The translations under genes were made by a program, and so were the position numbers. Below are positions 1 through 11,491 of a stretch of DNA of 64,000 nt, piece after piece. Below the pieces are notes generated by a model. It did not search any database. It saw only the letters and a program-made list of their open reading frames with translations, and was not told where the DNA came from. Numbering within the stretch: the stretch's first letter is position 1; each line of letters starts with the position of its first letter. Origin of the DNA: an uncultured Alphaproteobacteria bacterium (GTDB taxonomy: Bacteria; Pseudomonadota; Alphaproteobacteria; Rhizobiales; Rhizobiaceae); assembly GCA_929200315.1 (NCBI GenBank), contig CAKMZB010000002.1, positions 18,117 to 82,116 on the forward strand, given 5' to 3'.

Positions 1-40
1 TTTTCAGACAATCGCATGAATTTGCTGTGTTGGCGCAGCC

Positions 41-457
41 CTATGCGGGCAGGAGCGTCGGCTCCAGATGGTTGAGCTGGTCAAGATAGGTGCGCGCATT
101 GGCGGCCTTCTCTTCATCGCCGGCCTTATGGTGGGCTTCGTAGTCCGACTGGGCGATGGCACGTTGTTCCTCAAAAACCTCACGGGTCAGTTCGGCGCGG
201 GGCAAGGCAAATTCTGCCAGAATCGTCACGGCGTTCGGCGTGATATCAGCAAAACCGCCGCGCACGAAATATTCGTCCTTTGATCCATCGGCGAGAGTCG
301 CTTCGACATAGCCGGGGCGCAGGCCGGTCATGACCGGGGCGTGGTTGCCCATAACGCCCATGTCACCATCGGCGCCGGGCAATGTCACCATGCTGGCTTC
401 GTTTGAAAGAAGCAGCTTTTCCGGGCTCACAAGCTCAAAGGTGAAGGTCTCGGCCAT
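41..457 (-). CDS. atpC: ATP synthase F1 subunit epsilon
   Basis: The 138-residue product is the epsilon subunit of the F1 central stalk. It couples rotation of gamma to the proton-conducting Fo ring and can inhibit ATP hydrolysis. The N-terminal beta-sandwich is recognisable from FELVSPEKLL (7-16), LPGADGDMGVMGNHAP (26-41) and the following FVRGGFADI; the C-terminal part is the helical domain with many Ala and Glu. Length is usual for alphaproteobacteria. It is the last gene of the minus-strand F1 operon and follows a small cysteine-containing gene with a 44-base gap. AGGA lies about ten bases before the ATG. The 40 bases after the gene show no clear terminator. Confidence 0.96.
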   Translation of the reverse strand: MAETFTFELVSPEKLLLSNEASMVTLPGADGDMGVMGNHAPVMTGLRPGYVEATLADGSKDEYFVRGGFADITPNAVTILAEFALPRAELTREVFEEQRAIAQSDYEAHHKAGDEEKAANARTYLDQLNHLEPTLLPA

Positions 458-501
458 GTCGGTTTCGTCCTGTCGTCAACGGGTCGGTGGGCGTTGCGGC
501 C

Positions 502-714
502 CTAATCTTCCCGCGCCGTGCGTTGCGCAAGCGCCGCGTCGAAGTGTGATGTGGCCGCCGCAAATTTGTCGCGGCACCCTTTGTTGCAGAAGCCGACCAC
601 ATGCCCGCGGTAGCGGGTCAGCGCATCGGCTGAAATCGGATCGCCGGACCAGGGGCAGACATCGTTGATGGCGTCTGAACGCCGCAACACAGTCTCGCGC
701 ACCTCATCTGGCAT
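502..714 (-). CDS. small YHS/TRASH-like putative metal-binding protein inside the atp operon
   Basis: This 70-residue protein has three cysteines arranged as CPWSG (Cys20) and GFCNKGCRDKF (Cys43, Cys47). The pattern resembles YHS/TRASH-type metal-binding domains, where cysteines sit in a short beta-hairpin plus helix. No signal peptide or membrane segment is visible. The gene lies between atpD (12 bases upstream) and atpC (44 bases downstream) and has a strong GGGAGAG ribosome site, so it is very probably translated from the atp mRNA. Its function is not known to me. A metal sensor, chaperone or scavenger role is inference from the cysteines, and a role in ATP synthase is inference from position only. 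Confidence 0.75.
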   Translation of the reverse strand: MPDEVRETVLRRSDAINDVCPWSGDPISADALTRYRGHVVGFCNKGCRDKFAAATSHFDAALAQRTARED

Positions 715-726
715 GATCCGCTCTCC

Positions 727-3274
<2,548 letters not shown>

Positions 3275-3286
3275 TAAAAATCCGCC

Positions 3287-4816
3287 CTAGCTGAACGATT
3301 TGGCGAATGCGTCGATCGCCGATTTGAGCCGCTCTGTCAGACTGTCATCCAACGCCTTCTTGGTGGCGATGTCGTTCAGCAGATCAGCGTGGTCGGAACG
3401 CAACGAAGCCAAAAGGCCCTGCTCGAACGAGCCGACCTGGCCGACTGTGAGATCATCAAGATAGCCGTTCACACCGGCAAACAGCACAGCAACCTGTTCT
3501 TCCGTTTTCAACGGCGAGAACTGAGGCTGCTTGAGCAGCTCCGTCAGGCGCGCACCACGGTTCAGCAGGCGCTGAGTGGACGCGTCCAGGTCGGAACCGA
3601 ACTGGGCGAAAGCCGCCATCTCACGATACTGGGCAAGCTCACCTTTAATGGAGCCGGCAACCTGTTTCATCGCTTTGACCTGAGCAGCAGAACCAACGCG
3701 GGAAACCGACAGACCAACGTTCACCGCAGGACGCACGCCCTGGAAGAAGAGATCCGTTTCGAGGAAGATCTGGCCGTCGGTGATCGAGATCACGTTGGTG
3801 GGAATAAAAGCGGACACGTCGTTGCCCTGCGTTTCGATGACCGGCAGCGCCGTCAGCGAACCATTGCCGGCATCATCACCCATCTTCGCGGAACGCTCCA
3901 GCAGGCGGGAATGCAGGTAGAAGACGTCGCCCGGATAAGCTTCACGGCCCGGCGGGCGGCGCAGCAGCAGAGACATCTGACGGTAAGACACAGCCTGCTT
4001 GGACAGATCGTCATAGCCGATCAGCGCGTGCATACCGTTGTCGCGGAAATATTCGCCCATGGCACAACCGGTAAACGGCGCAAGATACTGCATCGGAGCC
4101 GGATCGGAGGCGGTGGCGGCCACAACAATGGAATATTCCATTGCGCCACGCTCTTCCAGCACCTTCACGAACTGGGCAACGGTAGAGCGCTTCTGACCAA
4201 CGGCGACATAGACGCAATAGAGTTTTTCGGTCTCATCCTTGCCCTTATGGGCGGGAGCCTGGTTCAGGAACGTGTCGAGAATGATGGCGGTCTTGCCGGT
4301 CTGGCGGTCACCAATGACAAGCTCGCGCTGACCGCGGCCAACGGGGATGAGGGCGTCGATGGCTTTCAGGCCCGTTGCCATCGGCTCATGAACCGATTTG
4401 CGTGGGATAATGCCGGGGGCCTTCACGTCCACACGGGCACGCTGTTTGGACTTGATAGGACCCTTGCCGTCAATCGGGTTACCGAGACCATCAACCACGC
4501 GGCCAAGCAGCTCTTTGCCAACCGGTACGTCAACGATTGAACCGGTCCGCTTGACCGTATCGCCCTCTTTAATAGAGCGGTCATTGCCGAAGATCACGAC
4601 GCCGACATTGTCGGTTTCAAGGTTCAGGGCCATGCCCTGAATGCCGCCGGGAAACTCGACCATCTCACCGGCCTGGACCTTGTCCAGACCATAGACACGA
4701 GCGATGCCGTCACCAACGGAAAGAACCTGACCGACCTCGGAAACTTCGGCTTCCTGGCCGAAATTCTTGATCTGATCTTTCAGAATTGCGGAAATTTCCG
4801 CGGCACGAATGTCCAT
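3287..4816 (-). CDS. atpA: ATP synthase F1 subunit alpha
   Basis: Alpha is the regulatory nucleotide-binding subunit of F1. The 509-residue product carries the P-loop GDRQTGKT at 169-176, preceded by [15 protein letters not shown], and the alpha-type conserved stretch [20 protein letters not shown] near 290-309. The N-terminal [16 protein letters not shown] is characteristic of alphaproteobacterial AtpA. Its start follows the atpH stop directly, with no spacer, suggesting coupled translation; atpG follows after 12 bases. Nothing unusual is seen. Confidence 0.98.
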   Translation of the reverse strand: MDIRAAEISAILKDQIKNFGQEAEVSEVGQVLSVGDGIARVYGLDKVQAGEMVEFPGGIQGMALNLETDNVGVVIFGNDRSIKEGDTVKRTGSIVDVPVGKELLGRVVDGLGNPIDGKGPIKSKQRARVDVKAPGIIPRKSVHEPMATGLKAIDALIPVGRGQRELVIGDRQTGKTAIILDTFLNQAPAHKGKDETEKLYCVYVAVGQKRSTVAQFVKVLEERGAMEYSIVVAATASDPAPMQYLAPFTGCAMGEYFRDNGMHALIGYDDLSKQAVSYRQMSLLLRRPPGREAYPGDVFYLHSRLLERSAKMGDDAGNGSLTALPVIETQGNDVSAFIPTNVISITDGQIFLETDLFFQGVRPAVNVGLSVSRVGSAAQVKAMKQVAGSIKGELAQYREMAAFAQFGSDLDASTQRLLNRGARLTELLKQPQFSPLKTEEQVAVLFAGVNGYLDDLTVGQVGSFEQGLLASLRSDHADLLNDIATKKALDDSLTERLKSAIDAFAKSFS

Positions 4817-5383
4817 CTATCCGACCTCTTTCAGGGCTGTTTTCATGGAAGCGAGCTTGGTTTTCAGCGACGTGTCGATTTGGCGTGAGCCGATCTTCAC
4901 GACCATGCCGCCGAGCAGTGAGGGATCAACCGTCACATCCAGCGCCACGTCCTTCCCGGCCACATCCTTCAACGTGGCCTTCAATTGCTTTTCCTGCGCT
5001 GCTGAGAGCGCGTGGGCGACCGTAACTTCCGCAGCGGTCTCGCCACGGTGTTCGGCCATCTTTTCGCGGAAACCGCGCACCATATCTGGAATGGCAAAAA
5101 GGCGGCGGTTGGAAGCAACCACTCGCACGAAATTACCCACCAGACTGGCGATCTTTGCCTTGTCGAGCACCGCGCTGATCGCGTCCAGCTGCTCGTCGGC
5201 GGAGAATACGGGGGAGCACACAAGACGCATCAAGTCTTCCGACCCTTTCAAAAGCGCGTCGAGACGCTCCACGTCCTTTTCAACGACGGGGAGCTGCTTT
5301 TCGCTCTGCGCCAATTCGAACAGGGCTGATGCATAACGCTCAGCGACGCCGGAAATCCGGCCTGTTTGGGAGGATGCTGCCAC
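4817..5383 (-). CDS. atpH: ATP synthase F1 subunit delta
   Basis: Delta joins the peripheral stalk to the top of F1. The family signature is the N-terminal GVAERYASALFELA and the C-terminal VTVDPSLLGGMVVKIG. The open frame extends to 5539, but the upstream 52 codons look like untranslated leader. I chose the GTG at 5383, which gives 188 residues, the usual family length, with AGAAGA some nine bases upstream. It is the first gene of the F1 operon (H-A-G-D-small gene-C). The Fo genes are not in this window, as is common in alphaproteobacteria, where the two operons are separate. The promoter should lie in 5384-5601. Confidence 0.93.
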   Translation of the reverse strand: MAASSQTGRISGVAERYASALFELAQSEKQLPVVEKDVERLDALLKGSEDLMRLVCSPVFSADEQLDAISAVLDKAKIASLVGNFVRVVASNRRLFAIPDMVRGFREKMAEHRGETAAEVTVAHALSAAQEKQLKATLKDVAGKDVALDVTVDPSLLGGMVVKIGSRQIDTSLKTKLASMKTALKEVG

Positions 5384-5601
5384 GTGTGCTGCCGTCTTCT
5401 TGCCTAACGCGCTGTGGTGCGGTGTGCCCGAACCCCGGAAATCCGGCGATCCGGCGCCCGAACCGGCGCTTTTGTGAACCTGCAATGCGTCGCAGCCCCT
5501 GTTGTGGGGCCCCAGCGCAAACCGCGCCCGCCCTAGCACGCACTTTTTCGACTCGCAACCAGATGCAGTACACCTTTGAGGGGCAAATCGTCCCTATTGT
5601 C

Positions 5602-5997
5602 TCAGGCGATAAGACCAAAGACGTAGGCAAAGGTGAAAAAGGCGCCTGCGGCCTCAAACGCCATGGAGCTAAGATTGACCACAGTTCGCGATTTGTCAGC
5701 GAGAAAAGAAAGGATTCGGCCCAAAACCGCGACACTCAGCGCCAGACCGAGAGCAAAATAGAGAAGTGGCTGGGGAGAAAGCATCAGGCAGGCCAGGCCG
5801 AAGCCCGCCAGCATACCGCCAAAAGCTCCCCGCAATTGTGCCAAACCATCCGCCCGCGTGGTAGAGAGACCTGTAAGGGTCATGAAAACCTTCGGGACAA
5901 ACATCACCATCAGGCCAATAAGAAACGTGGACAAAGCGGTTGCCCAGGCGAGAGCCTCACCAAGCGTCTGAGGCATGGTGAATTGGATGAAGTCCAT
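5602..5997 (-). CDS. small integral membrane protein, DUF4345-like
   Basis: A 131-residue hydrophobic protein with about four predicted membrane segments (roughly 15-38, 53-73, 76-97 and 110-130). The middle region, with LRGAFGGMLAGFGLACLM and then LALSVAVLGRILSFLAD, has the spacing of Gly-rich helices and a final Arg seen in DUF4345-type proteins. That assignment comes from memory of the family and is tentative. The start has a strong GAAGGAG site. The gene points towards the atp operon and is divergent from the binding-protein gene at 6146. No function can be stated. Confidence 0.7.
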   Translation of the reverse strand: MDFIQFTMPQTLGEALAWATALSTFLIGLMVMFVPKVFMTLTGLSTTRADGLAQLRGAFGGMLAGFGLACLMLSPQPLLYFALGLALSVAVLGRILSFLADKSRTVVNLSSMAFEAAGAFFTFAYVFGLIA

Positions 5998-6145
5998 GGG
6001 ATCTGCTCCTTCGCGGAGGCATCTGAAGTCTCTTCAGCCCCCTTGCGCCGAAATATTGAGCAAATCAACGAAAAGGGAATCGGTTTGCGTGGGCATCGCG
6101 CGTCTGTAAGACTTCGCGCCACACTCGCCCCAAGGGAGACCCCCC

Positions 6146-6940
6146 ATGCGCTTTATCGCACCTCTCGCCGCTGCCGCCATCGCAGCTTTTTCCGCCACCG
6201 CCTTCGCTGACGGGCATTTGCCCAATCTTGAAGGCCGCAATGTCACTGTTGTCACGGAAAACGCCTATCCACCGCTGCAATTCGTCGACCCCAAAACGTC
6301 GGAAGCGATTGGCTGGGAATATGACGCCATGGCGGAAATCGCTGAGCGGCTGAACATGGAAATCACTTTTGAGAACATTTCCTGGGACGCCATGATCGCC
6401 GCTGTCAGTCAGGGCGAATACGACATCGGCATGACCGGCATCACCATCAAGGAAGATCGGGCCGAGAAGGTTGATTTCTCCAACCCCTATATGCGCTCTG
6501 AAATGTTCATGCTGGTGCGCGGCGATGAAGATCGATTCGACGAAGCCAAATCTTTCGCCGCCAGTGAAGACGCGCTGATGGGCGCGCAGGCCGGGACAAC
6601 GCCATTCTATGTCGGCGTTTACAACGTCCTTGATGGCAACGAGCAGAACCCGCGCATCAAGCTGTTTGAAACCTTCGGTGCGCAGGTTCAGGCCCTGCGG
6701 ACCGGGGACGTCGACATGGTTCTCACCGACGGTACAGCCGGCAAGGGCTATGTGGATCAGTCCGATGGTGCGCTGAAGCTCGTTGGCGGGCCGCTCGGCA
6801 CCGAAGATTTCGGTTTCATCTTTCCCAAAGGCTCCGATCTCGTCGAACCGATCAATGCTGCGATTGCCGACATGAAAAAGGACGGCACGATCGAGAAGCT
6901 GAACACCAAGTGGTTCCTCGACTATAAATTTGGCGAGTAG
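6146..6940 (+). CDS. amino-acid-type ABC transporter substrate-binding protein (SBP family 3)
   Basis: The 264-residue periplasmic binding protein has a Sec signal peptide with cleavage expected near AFA|DGH (residues 21-22). The mature part shows the bacterial extracellular solute-binding family 3 layout: [13 protein letters not shown] at the start, then [37 protein letters not shown] and a C-terminal [14 protein letters not shown]. Such proteins mostly bind amino acids; the ligand cannot be read from sequence. The permease gene follows 24 bases later, so the two are likely cotranscribed. No ATPase gene is nearby. Confidence 0.9.
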   Translation: MRFIAPLAAAAIAAFSATAFADGHLPNLEGRNVTVVTENAYPPLQFVDPKTSEAIGWEYDAMAEIAERLNMEITFENISWDAMIAAVSQGEYDIGMTGITIKEDRAEKVDFSNPYMRSEMFMLVRGDEDRFDEAKSFAASEDALMGAQAGTTPFYVGVYNVLDGNEQNPRIKLFETFGAQVQALRTGDVDMVLTDGTAGKGYVDQSDGALKLVGGPLGTEDFGFIFPKGSDLVEPINAAIADMKKDGTIEKLNTKWFLDYKFGE

Positions 6941-6964
6941 CGCACCGACCGGGCGCCTTTTGCC

Positions 6965-7777
6965 GTGATTGACCACAACACACACCCTCCCCCGATCACG
7001 CGGGAGGGGGAGTTTCCCTATTGGCTGCTGGCCATTGGGCTGATGGGGGCTGCCGCGCTTGTCGCAATTTTTGCAAGCGGACTCTATTGGCAGATCTTCA
7101 CCACCGTCTCCAAGGGCGTTTGGATCACGGTCTCGGTGACATTGTTCGGCTTTCTGTTTGCCTCAGCTCTTGGTCTGTTGCTGGCGGTAATGCAGCTCTC
7201 CGGCTCTCTGGCCGCGCGACAGGTGGCGCGATTTTACATCGAAGTCATGCGCGGCATCCCGGCTTTGGTGCTGCTGCTCTATGTCGCCTTTGTTGGTGCG
7301 CCGACCATTGTTGCAGCAATCAATTTTCTCCTTGGCTGGGCCATGGATCAGCCCATGCGCACACGGGACTTTCCGCTGGCCTGGCGGGCATCCTTCGCGC
7401 TGATGCTCGCCTATTCCCCTTTTATTGCAGAGGTTTTTCGCGCGGGTATTCAGGCGGTGGATAGTGGGCAGCAGGAGGCGGCGAAGGCGCTTGGCCTTTC
7501 GCCCTGGCAGCGTTTTCGCTTCATTGTCTTTCCCCAAGCCATCCGCACAATCGCGCCGCCGCTGGGCAACGATTTCATCGCCATGACAAAGGATTCCTCC
7601 CTCGTCTCCGTCCTCGGAGTCGCGGACATCACGCAGATTGGCAAGATCTATGCTGCAGGATCATTCCGCTATTTCGAGACCTACAATGTGGTGGCTCTGG
7701 TCTATCTGCTGCTCACGGTCTCGCTTTCCCTCGCTCTGCGACGGTTGGAGAAGCGGCTGAAACAAAAGGGCGGCTAA
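6965..7777 (+). CDS. amino-acid-type ABC transporter permease (HisM/GlnP family)
   Basis: The product of 270 residues starts at a GTG and has several membrane helices. Its cytoplasmic EAA loop EAAKALGLSPWQRFRFIVFP matches the HisMQ/GlnP permease class and would dock onto an ATPase. Other class features are VSVTLFGFLFASALGLLLAV and the MRGIPALVLLLY segment. It is the partner of the binding protein just upstream. The energising ATPase is missing from this locus and is presumably encoded elsewhere or shared. The gene runs into the convergent hydrolase gene with a 4-base overlap of stop regions. Confidence 0.9.
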   Translation: MIDHNTHPPPITREGEFPYWLLAIGLMGAAALVAIFASGLYWQIFTTVSKGVWITVSVTLFGFLFASALGLLLAVMQLSGSLAARQVARFYIEVMRGIPALVLLLYVAFVGAPTIVAAINFLLGWAMDQPMRTRDFPLAWRASFALMLAYSPFIAEVFRAGIQAVDSGQQEAAKALGLSPWQRFRFIVFPQAIRTIAPPLGNDFIAMTKDSSLVSVLGVADITQIGKIYAAGSFRYFETYNVVALVYLLLTVSLSLALRRLEKRLKQKGG

Positions 7778-8769
7778 ACCGGTACATTCCAGGATTGCCC
7801 CGGCATCAGACGGCGGAACGAATCAGGACTGACACCGTGCTTCTCCAGCGCCGCGTCGAGATCGTTGATCTGATCTTCAATGCTCTCATCGGTAAGCTGG
7901 AACGTCCCCCAATGATGGCCAAGCGTGTGGCGAGCCTTGCAGATCATGTGGCCCTGCACCGCCTCATCCGGGTTCTGGTGCTGGGGCCTCATGAAATTGC
8001 GAGGCTGGTAGGCACCGAAGGGTAAAATTGCGAGGCGGAAGCCGCCATATTTCACCGCCGCCTCTTCGTAGAATTTCCCACCAAAGAAGCCCGTATCTCC
8101 GACGTGGTAGATCAGCCCGCCTGGCCCCTCGACCACGAAGGCGGCCCAAAGCGCGTTGCGCCGGTCGCCCATACCGCGGGCGGACCAGTGATGGGCAGGC
8201 TCGAAATGCACCTTCACCCCGTTTGGAAGCTCCACACTTTCCCCCCAATCGGCAATCTGCGTTCGCACGGACCTGTCACTCTTATGAATGATCGCGTCAT
8301 TGCCAAGCGGCGTCACAACGAGGGGGTCATTGCGCTTCCGCAGCGCTGAGAGGCTTGCAATATCAAGATGGTCGTAATGGTTGTGAGAGAGGAGCACGAC
8401 ATCAATCTTCGGCAGATCGGCAAAGTCGATCCCCGGATCGTTCTTGCGCTTCGGCCCGGCCCAGGAGACCGGCGAACACCGCTCACTCCAGACCGGATCA
8501 GTAAGAATGTTGAGGCCTCCCGTCTGGATCAGCACTGTGGCGTGACCAACATAAGAGACCCGAAGGTCCGACCCTTCAACCTGTGCCGGGGGCTTGTCGC
8601 GATAGGGAGATTCGTAGCGATCCGGCCACTTTTTGCGGTTGCCGGACAATTGCCATTTGACGAGGTCGACAAAGCCTTTCGGCCCCTCACCATCGGGGTT
8701 GAGAAAGACAGTGCCATCGAAATTTTGGCTCGCAGGGCCGGAATAATAGCGATTGCGCGAGCGGGCCAT
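7774..8769 (-). CDS. metallo-beta-lactamase-fold hydrolase, NAPE-PLD/UlaG-like
   Basis: The 331-residue protein has the metal-binding signature LLSHNHYDHLD, an upstream VSYVGHATVLIQT strand typical of the NAPE-PLD/UlaG branch, a second His in PAHHWSARG, the metal-bridging Asp in HVGDTGFFGG, and a late His in TLGHHWGTF. These suggest an intact dinuclear metal site. The branch contains phosphodiesterases acting on N-acylphosphatidylethanolamine and related lipids, but the substrate here is unknown. No signal peptide is evident, so it is probably cytoplasmic. GGAGA lies eight bases before the ATG. It converges on the ABC permease gene. Confidence 0.88.
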   Translation of the reverse strand: MARSRNRYYSGPASQNFDGTVFLNPDGEGPKGFVDLVKWQLSGNRKKWPDRYESPYRDKPPAQVEGSDLRVSYVGHATVLIQTGGLNILTDPVWSERCSPVSWAGPKRKNDPGIDFADLPKIDVVLLSHNHYDHLDIASLSALRKRNDPLVVTPLGNDAIIHKSDRSVRTQIADWGESVELPNGVKVHFEPAHHWSARGMGDRRNALWAAFVVEGPGGLIYHVGDTGFFGGKFYEEAAVKYGGFRLAILPFGAYQPRNFMRPQHQNPDEAVQGHMICKARHTLGHHWGTFQLTDESIEDQINDLDAALEKHGVSPDSFRRLMPGQSWNVPV

Positions 8770-9141
8770 GGCGACATCTCCAATTGTTTAGCCAACACCC
8801 GGCAGGGGAACAGCAGCCATCCTCAAAAAGGGGCGCCAGTTCATGGCAAGGGTGCTCGATAATCGTTGAACAGCTTGACTCTCCCTAGCAGGCAGGCGAT
8901 AGCCGCGCCACGCCGAACAACCCGTTCGCGAGCAACCGACCGGCCTTCCCGACCAATGGGGACCACCGGAGGTCACCACCCGTCAGCGCGATGCGCCCAC
9001 GGGTGCGTTTTGCGTTTGGGTTTCCGGCAGCGACTTGCCACTGGTGTGAAACGAACGCGAAAGGCCTATCTTTGATCTCACAAACCCGCATCCAGCCGTG
9101 TGCTGGAGACGTGTGAACGCCGATCAGAGTGGACAAAGCCT
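8770..9141. other. 372-base divergent intergenic region upstream of ffh
   Basis: This stretch separates the divergently transcribed hydrolase and ffh genes and should hold both promoters. I looked for a 4.5S SRP RNA because of the neighbouring ffh, but the conserved GGTCCGGAAGGAAGCAGC-type loop is absent on both strands. Several GC-rich inverted repeats can be drawn between about 8930 and 9030, but none is followed by a T-run. No coding potential is convincing. Confidence 0.5.
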
Positions 9142-10647
9142 ATGTTCGAATCCCTTTCAGACCGCCTTTCAGGAATTTTCGACGGCCTTACTCGCCGCGG
9201 TGCGCTGTCTGAAAAAGACGTCGCCGCCGCTCTGCGCGAAGTGCGGCGCGCGCTGATCGAGGCTGATGTTGCCCTCGACGTGGTGCGTGATTTCATCGAG
9301 CGGGTTCGCGAAAAGGCAGTTGGCGCCTCTGTCGTCAAATCCGTCACGCCTGGCCAGATGGTGGTCAAGATCGTCCATGACGAACTGATTGCAACGCTGG
9401 GCGAAGAGAGCGTCTCCGTCGACCTCAACGCCCCCGCTCCGGTCGGCATCATGATGGTCGGCTTGCAGGGTTCCGGTAAGACCACAACCACCGGCAAGCT
9501 CGCCAAGCGTCTGACAGAAAAGGCTGGCAAGAAAGTCTTGATGGCGTCGCTCGACACGCGCCGCCCGGCCGCCCAAGAGCAGCTTCGCCAGCTCGGCGTG
9601 CAGACCAATGTTGAGACGCTTCCCATCGTTGAAGGCCAGGACCCCGTCGCCATCGCCAACCGCGCCATGCAGGCGGGCAAACTTGGTGGCTATGATGTGG
9701 TTCTGCTTGATACCGCCGGCCGCACGTCCATAGACGAGCCGCTTATGGTGGAAATGGGCGACATCAAGGCCACCGCCAATCCGCACGAGATCATTCTCGT
9801 CGCCGATGCGCTGACCGGCCAGGATGCGGTAAACCTAGCGCAGAATTTTGACAGCCGCGTTGGCATTACCGGCCTGGCACTGACCCGCATCGACGGCGAT
9901 GGCCGCGGCGGTGCCGCGCTTTCCATGCGCGCCGTGACGGGCAAGCCCATCAAGCTCATCGGTACCGGCGAAAAGATGGAGGCGCTGGAGGATTTCCACC
10001 CGCGCCGCATCGCCGACCGCATTCTCGGCATGGGAGACATCGTCTCCCTGGTGGAGAAAGCGTCGGAAAACATCGACGCGGAACAGGCGAAAGCCATGGC
10101 CGCGAAGATGGGCAAGGGCCTCTTCGACATGGATGACCTGTCCCAGCAGCTTGGGCAAATGTCCAAGATGGGCGGCATGGGTTCGATCATGAAGCTGATG
10201 CCCGGTATCGGGAAAATGGCGAAGCAGATTGAGGCCGCTGGCATTGATGACAGCGTGTTCAAGAAACAACAGGCCATCATCTCCTCGATGACCAAGAAGG
10301 AGCGAAAGCTCCCCAAACTGCTCAATGCCAGCCGCAAGAAGCGCATCGCCGGCGGTTCCGGCTCCTCCGTTCAGGAGGTCAATCAGCTTTTGAAAATGCA
10401 CCGCCAGATGGCGGACTTGATGAAGGCGATGAGTGGCAAAAAGGGCAAGGGCATGATGGGCCAGATGGCGGACATGATGGGGATGGGCGGTGGCGGTCTT
10501 CCCGGAATGGGTGGCGGCATGCCCGATCCGTCCAAGATGGACCCTGCGCAACTGGAAGCCATGGCTCGACAGATGGGCGGACCCGCAGGCATGCCCAAAC
10601 TGCCGGGTCTTGGCGGTCCAAAACTCCCCGGATTGGGTAAAAAATGA
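9142..10647 (+). CDS. ffh: signal recognition particle protein Ffh
   Basis: Ffh (501 residues) binds signal sequences and 4.5S RNA and directs ribosomes to FtsY at the inner membrane. Domain order is normal: N domain (ALREVRRALIEADVALDVV, 29-48), G domain with GLQGSGKTTTT (107-117), DTRRPAAQEQL, DTAGR and TRIDGD, then the Met-rich M domain. The extreme C-terminus is unusually rich in Gly, Met and Pro (GMGGGGLPGMGGG region). I chose the ATG at 9142 because MFESLSDRLSGIF is the standard Ffh start; the open frame reaches 14 codons further. It overlaps the following acetyltransferase by four bases, suggesting an operon. Confidence 0.97.
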   Translation: MFESLSDRLSGIFDGLTRRGALSEKDVAAALREVRRALIEADVALDVVRDFIERVREKAVGASVVKSVTPGQMVVKIVHDELIATLGEESVSVDLNAPAPVGIMMVGLQGSGKTTTTGKLAKRLTEKAGKKVLMASLDTRRPAAQEQLRQLGVQTNVETLPIVEGQDPVAIANRAMQAGKLGGYDVVLLDTAGRTSIDEPLMVEMGDIKATANPHEIILVADALTGQDAVNLAQNFDSRVGITGLALTRIDGDGRGGAALSMRAVTGKPIKLIGTGEKMEALEDFHPRRIADRILGMGDIVSLVEKASENIDAEQAKAMAAKMGKGLFDMDDLSQQLGQMSKMGGMGSIMKLMPGIGKMAKQIEAAGIDDSVFKKQQAIISSMTKKERKLPKLLNASRKKRIAGGSGSSVQEVNQLLKMHRQMADLMKAMSGKKGKGMMGQMADMMGMGGGGLPGMGGGMPDPSKMDPAQLEAMARQMGGPAGMPKLPGLGGPKLPGLGKK

Positions 10648-11183
10648 CCCCCCTTTCCATTCCCACCATCGAAACTGAACGCCTCATCTTGCGCGGTTGG
10701 CAAGAGAGTGATGTGGCCATGGTCGCAGAGCTCTACGCTGACGAAACCAATGCCCGGTATATCGGCGGCACCAAGACACATGACCAATGCTGGCGTGCCG
10801 TTGCCACCTTCATCGGCCATTGGCAGTTGCGCGGCTATGGCCTGTGGTGCGTCACACGCAAGGACAGCGGCACTGCAATTGGCTGGGCGGGCCTGTGGTT
10901 TCCTGACGGATGGCCTGAGCCTGAGCTCGGCTATGCCCTCCATGGCGACCATCACGGCCAAGGCTTTGCCAGCGAAGCCACCCGTGCAGCTCTCACCAGC
11001 GCCTATCGCGATTTCGGCTGGGCGACCGCCATCAGCCTCATAGATCCGGGCAACACCGCTTCGCAGAACGTCACACGCAAACTTGGCGGCACGCTTGAGG
11101 CTGCCAATGTGCGTGTGTTGGAGCATGTTGGCGACATCTGGCGTCACCAGAATGCTGAGACCTTCCTGAAAGGTGCCGCATGA
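10644..11183 (+). CDS. GNAT-family N-acetyltransferase, RimJ/RimL type
   Basis: The 179-residue protein shows the RimJ/RimL layout: TERLILRGWQESDV near the start, GWAGLWFPDGWPEPELGYAL with the beta-4 strand, then the acetyl-CoA loop region HHGQGFASEATRAAL (the Q/RxxGxG/A motif appears as HGQGFA), and NTASQNVTRKLGG near the end. It should transfer acetyl from acetyl-CoA to an amino group. Whether the target is a ribosomal protein or a small molecule cannot be told. Start and stop overlap ffh and the chorismate mutase gene by four bases each (ATGA), so translation is probably coupled. Confidence 0.9.
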   Translation: MTPLSIPTIETERLILRGWQESDVAMVAELYADETNARYIGGTKTHDQCWRAVATFIGHWQLRGYGLWCVTRKDSGTAIGWAGLWFPDGWPEPELGYALHGDHHGQGFASEATRAALTSAYRDFGWATAISLIDPGNTASQNVTRKLGGTLEAANVRVLEHVGDIWRHQNAETFLKGAA

Positions 11184-11461
11184 CCCCGCTTGAGCAGCTC
11201 ACCGATTATCGCAAGTCGATCGACAATTTCGACGCGGCTCTCATTCACATTCTCGCGGAGCGTTTCCGCGTGACCAAGGCGGTTGGAGCGCTCAAAGCCT
11301 CCGCCGACCTGCCCCCTTCCGACCCGACACGGGAAACGGAACAAATCGAACGCCTGCGCCGCCTTGCGGAGCGGGCCGACCTCGACCCCGATTTTGCGGA
11401 AAAATTCCTGGAATTCGTCATCCGCGAAGTCATTCAACATCACAAGCAAGCGCGGTCGTAA
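11180..11461 (+). CDS. chorismate mutase, AroQ class
   Basis: This 93-residue protein has the all-helical AroQ-fold pattern: LTDYRKSIDNFDAALIHILAERFRVTKAVGALKA gives helix 1 with the expected Arg, Asp and Lys residues, and FAEKFLEFVIREVIQHH gives the last helix. It would convert chorismate to prephenate for phenylalanine and tyrosine synthesis. It is monofunctional, with no prephenate dehydratase domain. The ATGA overlap with the preceding acetyltransferase suggests coupling, and rpsP follows after 30 bases. A position between ffh and rpsP is familiar in rhizobia-like genomes. Confidence 0.9.
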   Translation: MTPLEQLTDYRKSIDNFDAALIHILAERFRVTKAVGALKASADLPPSDPTRETEQIERLRRLAERADLDPDFAEKFLEFVIREVIQHHKQARS

Positions 11462-11491
11462 GGCCGCACCCAACCGGAAAGGTAAAGACCC

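Noticed and set aside
5384..5539. N-terminal extension of AtpH by 52 residues
   Set aside because: It would exceed the family length and looks like untranslated leader; the GTG at 5383 gives the normal size.
8770..9141. 4.5S SRP RNA upstream of ffh
   Set aside because: The conserved GGAA tetraloop region of SRP RNA is missing on both strands.
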